64,000 bases of DNA from Coprococcus sp. (GTDB lineage Bacteria; Bacillota; Clostridia; Lachnospirales; Lachnospiraceae), in NCBI GenBank assembly GCA_017935345.1, contig JAGBHU010000040.1:26035-90034 (forward strand). The letters run 5' to 3'. The notes beneath the pieces were generated by a model. That model made no database searches. It saw only the letters and a list, made by a program, of their open reading frames with translations, and was not told the DNA's origin. This document shows, one piece after another, positions 56,873 to 64,000 of the stretch. The translations under genes were made by a program, and so were the position numbers. Position 1 is the first letter of the stretch; each line of letters starts with the position of its first letter.

Positions 56873-58144
56873 ATGAAGGTTTTAGTTGTAGGAAGCGGTG
56901 GAAGAGAACATGCAATCGTTACAAGCATTGCGAAAAGTAAGCGGGTATCAAAAATATACTGCGCACCGGGAAATGCAGGAATTGCCGAGCTTGCAGAATG
57001 CATAGATATCGGTGTTATGGATTTTGAGAAGCTTGTTGCATTTGCAAAAGAGAAAGAGATTGATTTGGTTGTTGTAGCACCTGATGACCCGCTTGTTGCA
57101 GGTGCAGTAGATGCATTTGAAGCGGCAGGCATCAGAGCATTTGGACCACGTGCAAATGCTGCTATCATAGAAGGCTCAAAAGCATTTTCAAAAGACCTTA
57201 TGAAGAAATATAATATACCAACTGCTGCCTATGAGAATTTCACGGATGCAGATAAAGCATTAGAATATCTTGAGACAGCAAGCTTTCCTATTGTATTGAA
57301 GGCGGATGGTCTTGCTCTCGGCAAGGGTGTTCTTATTTGCAACAGTCTTGAAGACGCAAAAGCGGGTGTAAAGGAAATTATGCTGGATAAGCATTTTGGA
57401 AATGCCGGAAATACAATGGTTATAGAGGAATTTATGACAGGACGTGAAGTTTCCGTACTTTGCTTTTGTGATGGAGAAACGATTAAGCCAATGACGTCCG
57501 CACAGGATCATAAGAGGGCGAAAGATGGAGACCAGGGACTGAATACAGGTGGTATGGGTACATTTTCACCAAGTCCGTTCTATACAAAAGAGATAGATGC
57601 GTATTGTATGGAGAATATTTACAAACCGACTATGGCAGCGATGAAAGCGGAAGGAAGAGATTTTAAAGGTGTTCTGTTCTGTGGCCTTATGATGACACCG
57701 AACGGTGTAAAGGTTTTGGAGTATAATGCCAGATTTGGAGACCCTGAAGCACAGGTTGTACTTCCAAGAATGAAGAATGACATCATTGACGTGATGGAAG
57801 CCTGTATAGACGGAACGCTTGACAAGTTGGAGCTGGAGTTTGAGGATAATGCGGCAGTTTGTGTTGTATTGGCATCAGAAGGTTATCCGGTTTCCTATGA
57901 AAAGGGATTTGAGATAAAAGGTCTTGATGCATTGAAAGAAAAGGAAGGTTATTATGTATTCCATGCCGGAACAAAGCTGAAAGACGGAACTGTTGTCACA
58001 AACGGCGGAAGAGTTCTGGGTGTAACGGCAAAGGGAAATGATTTGTTTGAAGCAAGGGCAAATGCTTATGCTGCAACAGAGCTGATTTCATTTGACAATA
58101 AATACATGCGCCATGATATTGGAAAAGCTATAGACGAACAGTAG
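56873..58144 (+). CDS. purD: Phosphoribosylamine-glycine ligase
   Basis: ATG 56873, just after AAGGAGGAAA, is chosen over an in-frame ATG at 56834. The 423-residue ATP-grasp enzyme shows VVGSGGREHAIV, the phosphate-loop KADGLALGKGV, the EEFMTGREVSV motif, DHKRAKDGDQGLNTGGMG and EYNARFGDPE. It makes GAR. A terminator follows 24 bases after the stop. Confidence 0.97.
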   Translation: MKVLVVGSGGREHAIVTSIAKSKRVSKIYCAPGNAGIAELAECIDIGVMDFEKLVAFAKEKEIDLVVVAPDDPLVAGAVDAFEAAGIRAFGPRANAAIIEGSKAFSKDLMKKYNIPTAAYENFTDADKALEYLETASFPIVLKADGLALGKGVLICNSLEDAKAGVKEIMLDKHFGNAGNTMVIEEFMTGREVSVLCFCDGETIKPMTSAQDHKRAKDGDQGLNTGGMGTFSPSPFYTKEIDAYCMENIYKPTMAAMKAEGRDFKGVLFCGLMMTPNGVKVLEYNARFGDPEAQVVLPRMKNDIIDVMEACIDGTLDKLELEFEDNAAVCVVLASEGYPVSYEKGFEIKGLDALKEKEGYYVFHAGTKLKDGTVVTNGGRVLGVTAKGNDLFEARANAYAATELISFDNKYMRHDIGKAIDEQ

Positions 58145-58167
58145 AATTTCATATATTATTACAAAAG

Positions 58168-58209
58168 AAAAGGCTTTCTGGAATAGTTGTCTATTTCAGA
58201 GCCTTTTTA
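58168..58209 (+). terminator. Terminator after purD
   Basis: The stem AAAAGGCT-TCTG-AATAG pairs with CTATT-CAGA-CCTTTT with small mismatches, followed by TTAA. It closes the purine operon. Confidence 0.75.
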
Positions 58210-58238
58210 ACTCTATGGAATGTTCGTTTCCATAGAGT
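58210..58238. promoter_or_regulatory. Perfect palindrome in the clpC leader
   Basis: Arms of 11 bases, ACTCTATGGAA and TTCCATAGAGT, around the 7-base loop TGTTCGT lie 43 bases before the clpC start. There is no T-run after it. It does not match the CIRCE element, nor does it look like the direct-repeat CtsR heptads. It is a candidate operator or mRNA hairpin for clpC. Confidence 0.5.
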
Positions 58239-58281
58239 AAAGAATGTGTTAGAAATATAAGATTTTAAAGAGGTGAATATA

Positions 58282-60711
58282 TTGAAACTTCCATATAGCA
58301 AACAATCGGAGAAAATAATTAAAGAAGCGAAACGTATTGCAAAAAAACTTGGACAAAATTTCGTGGGAAGTGAGCATTTTCTGGTGGCGCTTGCGACGGT
58401 AGAGGATACGACTGCAAGAAAAATACTTGCTGAAAATGAAGTAAATATACTTAAAATTATTGAAATACTGAAAACAACATTGGAGCCTGCCGGTATTGTA
58501 ACTGCGGAAAAAGATAAATACACGAATAGTGCAAAGCTTATTTTGGAGAATGCAGAAAAAGAGGCGGTAAGACTGGGGAATCTTGAAATAGGAAGTGAGC
58601 ATTTGCTTTTAGCCATGCTCAAGGTTCCTGACTGTGTAGCCGTAAAGCTGATGGTATCGAATGATATCAATATACAGAAGGTTTATGTTGATATACTTGT
58701 TGCCTGTGGAATTGACGGTAATACGGCTAAGAAGGAATTTGTCAGCATGAAAAAGAGTGGTAGTAAAACAAAGTCTTCTACACCGACACTCGAAATGTAT
58801 TCAAGAGATTTAACATATGAAGCAAAACAGGGACATCTGGACCCTGTGGTTGGAAGAACGGAAGAAATACAGCGGGTTATGCAGATTTTAAGCCGCCGTA
58901 TGAAAAATAATCCATGTATGGTAGGCGAACCCGGTGTAGGAAAAACTGCCGTAGTAGAGGGAATTGCATACCTTATATCCAAGGGTGAGGTGCCGGATAC
59001 TGTTAAAGGAAAGCGGCTGCTTTCCCTTGATTTATCAAGCATGGTGGCAGGCTCTAAATACAGAGGCGAATTCGAGGAGAGAATCAAAAAGGTTATCAAT
59101 GAAGTTAAGGCAGACGGAAATGTTATTTTATTTGTAGACGAGCTTCATACGATAATCGGAGCAGGTGGTGCAGAGGGTGCAATCGATGCATCCAATATAT
59201 TAAAGCCGTCATTATCCCGTGGCGAGATACAGATGATAGGTGCAACTACACGGGCAGAGTACAGAAAATATATAGAAAAGGATGCGGCCTTAGAGAGACG
59301 TTTTCAGCCTGTTTATGTAGAGGAGCCTGACAGGGATGAGGCTGTGCAGATACTGAAGGGACTGAGAAGCTGTTACGAGGAGCATCATAATGTCAATATC
59401 AGTGACGAAGCCATAGAAGCGGCAGTGGATTTATCTTCACGATATATCAGCGACAGATTTTTGCCTGATAAGGCCATCGATTTAATGGATGAAGCATGCT
59501 CCAGAAAACGATTAGGCTTTGGCGATAAGGGGGGCAGGAATAAAGAGCTTCAGCTTGAAATGGATGCATTGTCAAATGATTTGGAGGCAGCATTATCAAG
59601 CGGAAATATAGCTGCTGCCTCTGAAATTTTAGAGAGTCAGAAGCAAATTGAAAAAGAACTGGAAAAATCAGGTGCAGCCAGGAAAATAACAGTTCATGAA
59701 AGTGATATTGCAGATGTTGTATCGGTATGGACAAAAATACCTGTAAGTAAACTCACTGAAAAGGAATCCAAGAAGCTGTCAAGATTAGAGCAGGAGCTTC
59801 ATCAGCGTATCATTGGTCAGAATGAAGCTGTTACTTCTGTTGCAAGAGCAATCAAGAGAAGCAGGGTAGGACTGAAAGATCCCAAAAGACCTGTTGGTTC
59901 ATTTCTGTTTTTAGGCCCGACAGGTGTCGGTAAAACGGAGCTTTCAAAAGCACTTGCAGAAGTGGTATTTGGCAGTGAAGATTCTCTTATCCGTGTCGAT
60001 ATGTCCGAATATATGGAGAAACATAGTGTATCCAAAATGATAGGTTCACCGCCGGGATATGTAGGCTTTGAAGAAGGCGGACAGTTAAGCGAGAAGGTAA
60101 GAACCAATCCATATTCGGTCATTCTGTTTGACGAGATAGAGAAGGCACATAGTGATGTGTTTAATATTCTGTTGCAGGTGCTTGATGACGGACATATAAC
60201 CGATTCTCAGGGGAGAAAGGTAGACTTTAAAAATACAATTATTATTATGACTTCAAATGCCGGTGCATCACGAATTATCGACCCTAAAAGACTGGGATTT
60301 GTAGCCGTGGATAATCCCGATGCCGACCATGATGCCATGAAGAATAATGTCATGGAGGAAGTAAAGAAGGACTTTAAACCGGAGTTTTTAAACCGAATAG
60401 ACGATATTATTGTATTTAGAGCCCTGACAGAAGAAGATGTAAAGAGTATTTCCGAGCTTATGCTGAAAGAGCTTAAAAATCGTGTTGCACTTCAGTTAAA
60501 TATAACCATTAAGTACGGTGATGCCGTAAAGAAGTTTATATTTGAGAAGGGCTACGATAAAAAGTATGGTGCCCGTCCGCTGAAACGGACAATTCAGACC
60601 TATATAGAAGATGAATTGGCAGAAGAAATATTAAAGGGAAACGTTAAGGCAGGAGACAGTGTGCAGATTTCTGTCAGAAATGGAAAAATTAAATTTGTAA
60701 TTAAGAAATAA
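58282..60711 (+). CDS. clpC: ATP-dependent Clp protease ATP-binding subunit ClpC
   Basis: The 809-residue chaperone has a double Clp N domain (about 1-145, with [12 protein letters not shown] and [10 protein letters not shown]), AAA+ module one ([13 protein letters not shown], Walker [11 protein letters not shown]), a coiled middle domain (about 400-470) and AAA+ module two ([24 protein letters not shown]). It ends with the [12 protein letters not shown] sensor segment. It unfolds proteins for ClpP. TTG 58282 lies seven bases after AAAGAGG; GTG 58273 is possible but overlaps that site. It stands without ctsR, mcsA or mcsB, its usual companions in Bacilli and many Clostridia. Confidence 0.93.
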   Translation: MKLPYSKQSEKIIKEAKRIAKKLGQNFVGSEHFLVALATVEDTTARKILAENEVNILKIIEILKTTLEPAGIVTAEKDKYTNSAKLILENAEKEAVRLGNLEIGSEHLLLAMLKVPDCVAVKLMVSNDINIQKVYVDILVACGIDGNTAKKEFVSMKKSGSKTKSSTPTLEMYSRDLTYEAKQGHLDPVVGRTEEIQRVMQILSRRMKNNPCMVGEPGVGKTAVVEGIAYLISKGEVPDTVKGKRLLSLDLSSMVAGSKYRGEFEERIKKVINEVKADGNVILFVDELHTIIGAGGAEGAIDASNILKPSLSRGEIQMIGATTRAEYRKYIEKDAALERRFQPVYVEEPDRDEAVQILKGLRSCYEEHHNVNISDEAIEAAVDLSSRYISDRFLPDKAIDLMDEACSRKRLGFGDKGGRNKELQLEMDALSNDLEAALSSGNIAAASEILESQKQIEKELEKSGAARKITVHESDIADVVSVWTKIPVSKLTEKESKKLSRLEQELHQRIIGQNEAVTSVARAIKRSRVGLKDPKRPVGSFLFLGPTGVGKTELSKALAEVVFGSEDSLIRVDMSEYMEKHSVSKMIGSPPGYVGFEEGGQLSEKVRTNPYSVILFDEIEKAHSDVFNILLQVLDDGHITDSQGRKVDFKNTIIIMTSNAGASRIIDPKRLGFVAVDNPDADHDAMKNNVMEEVKKDFKPEFLNRIDDIIVFRALTEEDVKSISELMLKELKNRVALQLNITIKYGDAVKKFIFEKGYDKKYGARPLKRTIQTYIEDELAEEILKGNVKAGDSVQISVRNGKIKFVIKK

Positions 60712-61098
60712 ATATATAGCAAAAGATGTATGAATATTGTATAATTACAAGAGAATTTGATTTATTATTACATTTTATGAAGTATGAAATCATTTGAATG
60801 CAGTTTGTGTCTGGATATATTTATATTGATATGTTTGTATCGATATGTGGATTTTGATATAGTTGCATGTATTTGTTTATATTTATTTAAATAAATATTT
60901 GCATATATATTTGTTATTGAAATACATGAATATGCTGATAAACCGGATGCCGGTTCGTATCCTGTTTATTACGGTATTTGTATTTAAAAGTATTGATAAT
61001 TGAAATATAACATATATTTTGTTTTTAAAGATATTCGGCATTTTGAAATGATTTTGGCAAATATTATTTGGTAGAAATATAAGTACAGGAGGAGAAAA
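60712..61098. other. AT-rich intergenic region between clpC and the small acidic protein gene
   Basis: This 387-base gap is very AT-rich and holds no convincing gene. One imperfect hairpin (TAAACCGGAT with ATCCTGTTTA, 60939-60948 and 60959-60968) could be a weak terminator or leader structure. The downstream gene has a strong site ACAGGAGGAG. Confidence 0.5.
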
Positions 61099-61515
61099 AT
61101 GTCAGTAGTAAACGATTTGATTCATGTAGATTCAGAGGGATTGGAATTTGGTAACTATGAGCTTACGTCCAAGACAAAAAAGGATGGATTTGAATTTAAG
61201 GGGGATTTATATAAGATAAAAACCTTTAACGAGATAACAAAGCTTGAGAAAAACGGTATGTTTGTATATGAATCAGTACCGGGAACTGCGGTTCATGGTT
61301 TTTCATCAACCGAGGATACGGTAGTATTTAATGTTGAAGGTACAGAGACATCATCTGTAACGTTAGAGCTGGAAGCAGAGACGGAGTACAAGGTTCATAT
61401 CGATGATATATATGTAGGAAAGAATAAGACAAATCTTGGCGGTAAGATGAATATCAGTGTTGAACTTGAGCCGGGTAAGCTTGTGAAGGTAGAAGTGATA
61501 AAAGCAGTTGATTAG
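61099..61515 (+). CDS. Small conserved acidic protein, function unknown
   Basis: The 138-residue protein has no signal peptide or membrane helix. It begins MSVVNDLIHVDSEGLEFGNY, has a central YKIKTFNEITKLEKNGMFVYE segment and ends in beta-strand-rich sequence with GKNKTNLGGKMNISVELEPG. Proteins of this kind are sometimes labelled endosialidase, but no glycosidase motif can be seen and the length is far too short. A strong AGGAGGAG site suggests good expression. It sits between clpC and radA, 46 bases before the latter. Confidence 0.78.
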   Translation: MSVVNDLIHVDSEGLEFGNYELTSKTKKDGFEFKGDLYKIKTFNEITKLEKNGMFVYESVPGTAVHGFSSTEDTVVFNVEGTETSSVTLELEAETEYKVHIDDIYVGKNKTNLGGKMNISVELEPGKLVKVEVIKAVD

Positions 61516-61561
61516 TGTAACGGTTTGTTTGACAGTAAGCTGTTACTGAGTAGGAGAAATT

Positions 61562-62914
61562 ATGGCAAAAGAAAAGCAAGTATTTTTTTGCCAGGAATGT
61601 GGATTTGAATCTTCAAAATGGATGGGACAATGTCCCGGATGCAGAGCATGGAATACATTTTGTGAGGAAAAGATATCTGTAGGCACTAAGAAGCAGTCGG
61701 ATAGAAGAGCTGCGATAGTGCCTACAAGTATTTTAGAGGTTGTTACAGCGGATGAAACAAGATTTTCCACAGGACTGGAGGAACTGAACAGAGTTCTTGG
61801 GGGAGGCGTAGTGAGCGGCTCTCTTGTTTTGGTTGGCGGAGACCCCGGTATCGGTAAGTCTACAATTCTATTACAGATGTGCAGGAATCTTTCGGAAGCG
61901 GGACATCAGATACTTTATGTATCAGGCGAGGAATCAATGTCCCAGATTAAAATGCGTGCTGAGAGAATCGGCAGCTTTACAAAAGATATGCTGCTTCTGT
62001 GTGTCAATAATCTTGAGGATGTAGAAGAATATGTCCGAAAGGATAAACCAAAGGTCATTATCATTGATTCGATACAGACCATTATCGTCGATGATATCAG
62101 CTCTGCACCGGGAAGCGTATCTCAGGTAAAAGAGGTTACGGCAAGACTGATGCAGATGGCAAAGCAGATGAATATCGCTATATTTATAGTGGGCCATGTG
62201 ACAAAAGAAGGAACTGTAGCCGGACCACGTAATCTTGAGCATATGGTAGATACTGTACTTTATTTTGAGGGAGACAGAAATGCCGGATTCAGAATATTGC
62301 GTGCTGTAAAAAACAGATTTGGTTCAACAAATGAGATAGGCGTATTCGAGATGGCTGAAAAAGGGCTTTCAGAGGTAAATAATCCTTCCAAGGTTATGCT
62401 TGACGGAAGACCACAGAATACATCAGGCTCGGTGGTGGTTTGCTCAATGGAAGGAACCAGACCGATTCTTCTTGAGATACAGGCGCTTGTCTGTCAAACC
62501 AACTTCAACCTTCCGAGAAGGACAAGCGTAGGTATTGATTATAATAGAGTAAATCTGTTGCTGGCAGTTTTGGAAAAACGAGTGGGGCTGGTACTTTCAG
62601 GATGTGATGCATATGTAAATATAGCAGGCGGAATGAGACTTGACGACCCATCTGCCGATTTGGGAATTGTCTATGCGTTGGTATCCAGTTTTAGAAACAG
62701 ACCTGTAGATGGAGGACTGGTAGCATTTGGCGAGGTCGGACTTTCAGGTGAGGTGCGTGGTGTATCCGCGGCAGAACAAAGAGTGAATGAGGCAAAAAAG
62801 ATGGGCTTTACAACGTGTATTGTTCCAAAATCCAATATGGATAGCATAAAAAAGATAGAAGGAATAAAAGTAATAGGTGTTTCTAATCTTGTTCAGGCGT
62901 TGGAATATATTTAA
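61562..62914 (+). CDS. radA: DNA repair protein RadA
   Basis: The 450-residue protein has an N-terminal zinc finger (CQECGFESSKWMGQCPGCRAW), a RecA-like ATPase (GGDPGIGKSTILLQ, VIIIDSIQT), the RadA hallmark KNRFGS and a C-terminal Lon-like domain (about 300-450). It helps branch migration and recombination repair. GTAGGAGAAATT precedes the ATG. The flavodoxin-like gene starts 25 bases after its stop. Confidence 0.96.
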   Translation: MAKEKQVFFCQECGFESSKWMGQCPGCRAWNTFCEEKISVGTKKQSDRRAAIVPTSILEVVTADETRFSTGLEELNRVLGGGVVSGSLVLVGGDPGIGKSTILLQMCRNLSEAGHQILYVSGEESMSQIKMRAERIGSFTKDMLLLCVNNLEDVEEYVRKDKPKVIIIDSIQTIIVDDISSAPGSVSQVKEVTARLMQMAKQMNIAIFIVGHVTKEGTVAGPRNLEHMVDTVLYFEGDRNAGFRILRAVKNRFGSTNEIGVFEMAEKGLSEVNNPSKVMLDGRPQNTSGSVVVCSMEGTRPILLEIQALVCQTNFNLPRRTSVGIDYNRVNLLLAVLEKRVGLVLSGCDAYVNIAGGMRLDDPSADLGIVYALVSSFRNRPVDGGLVAFGEVGLSGEVRGVSAAEQRVNEAKKMGFTTCIVPKSNMDSIKKIEGIKVIGVSNLVQALEYI

Positions 62915-62939
62915 AACAGATAAGGAGCGTTGACGGTTG

Positions 62940-63479
62940 ATGAGTAAAATTGTTGTATTGGTTGGCAGTATGCGTAAAGGCGGAAATACTGATTTATTAG
63001 CACAGGCATTTGCGGAGGGCGCAAATAAAAACAATATCGTTGAGATCGTATCCGTTGCCGATTACCGGATCAATCCTTGTATCGGATGCAACTCGTGTTT
63101 TACAAGAGAAGACAATACATGTTTTCAAAATGATGATATGACCATTATATACGATAAATTAAGAACTGCTGATATTGTCGTAATTGCATCCCCTGTATAT
63201 TTCTATGGTATTAGTGCGGAATTAAAGGCGGTTATCGACAGGTTGCATACCCCGATGAGAAATGAGTTTCAAATAAAGAAGCTTGCTCTGATATTAGTGG
63301 GAGCGGCTACGCTGCCGGAGTTATTTGATGCTATAAAATTGCAATATAAGCTTGTACTGGATTTTTTTCATTTGGAAGATGCAGGTATGGTGCTTGTAAG
63401 AGGTGCCAGAGATAAAGGTGACGTTAAAGCGAATGGAGCTTTAAAAGAAGCTTATGATTTTGGATTGTCAATAGAATAA
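62940..63479 (+). CDS. Flavodoxin-fold NAD(P)H-dependent FMN reductase
   Basis: The 179-residue protein has the FMN phosphate loop VLVGSMRKGGNTDLL, a Cys-rich segment CIGCNSCFTREDNTC typical of iron-sulphur flavoprotein relatives (only part of the cluster ligand set), and ASPVYFYGISAELKAVIDR. It likely reduces flavin or quinone-like substrates. ATG 62940 is 12 bases after AAGGAG; TTG 62937 would add one residue. A TCCGGT-TGT-ACCGGA hairpin follows at 63487-63501 without a clear T-run. Confidence 0.85.
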   Translation: MSKIVVLVGSMRKGGNTDLLAQAFAEGANKNNIVEIVSVADYRINPCIGCNSCFTREDNTCFQNDDMTIIYDKLRTADIVVIASPVYFYGISAELKAVIDRLHTPMRNEFQIKKLALILVGAATLPELFDAIKLQYKLVLDFFHLEDAGMVLVRGARDKGDVKANGALKEAYDFGLSIE

Positions 63480-63619
63480 TATAAAATCCGGTTGTACCGG
63501 AGTGCCTTTAAAATGGATATCTGTTATTGCAGAATCAATATTAAAATGATAAATAATTGAAGCCTAAAATAAGGAATAAATTGTATTGAATTTAATACAA
63601 TTTTTTTGTAAAAATATGG

Positions 63620-63648
63620 TTGACAAGGCAAGCCGGTTGTGATAATTT
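63620..63648 (+). promoter_or_regulatory. rRNA operon promoter P1
   Basis: TTGACA (63620-63625) and TAATTT (63643-63648) are spaced by 17 bases with an upstream TGTGA extended -10 feature. ATAAAAGCTGTCGCAA follows, shared exactly with P2. A T-rich then A-rich tract lies just upstream, like an UP element. Confidence 0.85.
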
Positions 63649-63776
63649 ATAAAAGCTGTCGCAACTTAATGAAATAGTTGATATGTTATCAAACTTGGAT
63701 AGTATATTTGATAATATGGCAATTGATAGACATATTATTTTGTAAGAAAAAACTTGTAAAAAAATAAAAAAAGTTG

Positions 63777-63805
63777 TTGACAAGGTCTTGAAGATGTGAT
63801 AAGTT
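63777..63805 (+). promoter_or_regulatory. rRNA operon promoter P2
   Basis: TTGACA (63777-63782) and TAAGTT (63800-63805), spaced by 17, are followed by the same ATAAAAGCTGTCGCAA as P1, 157 bases downstream of P1. An A-tract region precedes it. Confidence 0.88.
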
Positions 63806-63968
63806 ATAAAAGCTGTCGCAAACGAAGACAGAAAGACAGAACCTTGAAAAATTAACAACATGACAACCCTGAAATTCCAAAAAAAAGAATTTCAAGAACG
63901 GTTTAACAAACCAAGAACAGTAAATGGTTGAAGATAGCTAGGTTTATCGAAGACCAGGGACAAAAACT
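63806..63968 (+). other. rRNA leader
   Basis: The transcribed leader between P2 and 16S contains AACCTTGAAAAATTAAC and AAACAAACCAAGAACAG. These resemble antitermination/processing stretches found before 16S in Clostridia. Assignment rests on position. Confidence 0.5.
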
Positions 63969-64000
63969 TTAAATGAGAGTTTGATCCTGGCTCAGGATGA
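63969..64000 (+). rRNA. 16S ribosomal RNA, first ~32 bases only
   Basis: The universal start AGAGTTTGATCCTGGCTCAG begins at 63976, with the mature end placed seven bases earlier by analogy with E. coli. The gene continues beyond the window. Confidence 0.95.

Noticed and set aside
58210..58238. CIRCE/HrcA operator before clpC
   Set aside because: The arms ACTCTATGGAA/TTCCATAGAGT do not match TTAGCACTC-N9-GAGTGCTAA.

Overview
The window looks like chromosome from a low-GC Firmicute, most likely a member of the Lachnospiraceae (Clostridia). This is inferred from the AT-rich base composition, frequent TTG starts behind strong AGGAGG sites, type III glutamine synthetase, the AddAB helicase-nuclease, a high-molecular-weight rubredoxin, a PanG-type ketopantoate reductase and a VanZ-like protein. 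Only the first ~32 bases of a 16S rRNA gene are present at the right edge, so the genus cannot be fixed. Most of the window is ordinary housekeeping DNA. No prophage, CRISPR array or intact insertion sequence was seen.

Left part (1-10.9 kb): the 3' end of a Fic gene, a reverse-strand tRNA-Leu with anticodon AAG, then an export operon. The operon encodes two secreted adaptor lipoproteins (the second a tandem fusion of two adaptor modules), a 938-residue FtsX/MacB-type permease and two different ABC ATPases. A terminator, two GC-rich 48-bp repeats and an Asp-rich lipoprotein follow. From 11 to 14 kb lies a copper cassette: a CsoR operator inside a promoter, csoR, and copA. The 3' end of copA carries a metal-binding domain with its own ribosome-binding site and could also be made as a free CopZ chaperone. 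Next come cardiolipin synthase, a REC-GGDEF-EAL-REC protein broken by an amber codon, a flavin reductase-rubredoxin and an O-antigen-ligase-like membrane protein.

Middle (20-44.8 kb): tyrS, a small regulatory island (XRE regulator, solitary LytTR protein, unknown duplicated-domain protein), glutamine synthetase III, topoisomerase III, a 136-bp MITE-like inverted-repeat element, a hexapeptide-repeat protein, addB-addA, an ABC transporter pair, an M18 aminopeptidase, a 1412-residue hybrid sensor kinase and purE.

Right part (44.9-64 kb): a pantothenate/CoA cluster (panG, panB, panC, coaBC; no panD seen), small membrane proteins, an HD hydrolase and an M29-type aminopeptidase with a long N-terminal extension. 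A reverse-strand LacI-like ligand-binding/GGDEF protein is followed by purM-purN-purD, clpC, a small unknown protein, radA and a flavodoxin-like reductase. The window ends with duplicated promoters and the leader of an rRNA operon.

The features most worth a second look are the possible nested copZ, the export operon with its tandem adaptor and decorated ATPase, the cytosolic ligand-binding cyclase, the broken c-di-GMP gene, and the dispersed repeat families in the intergenic gaps.
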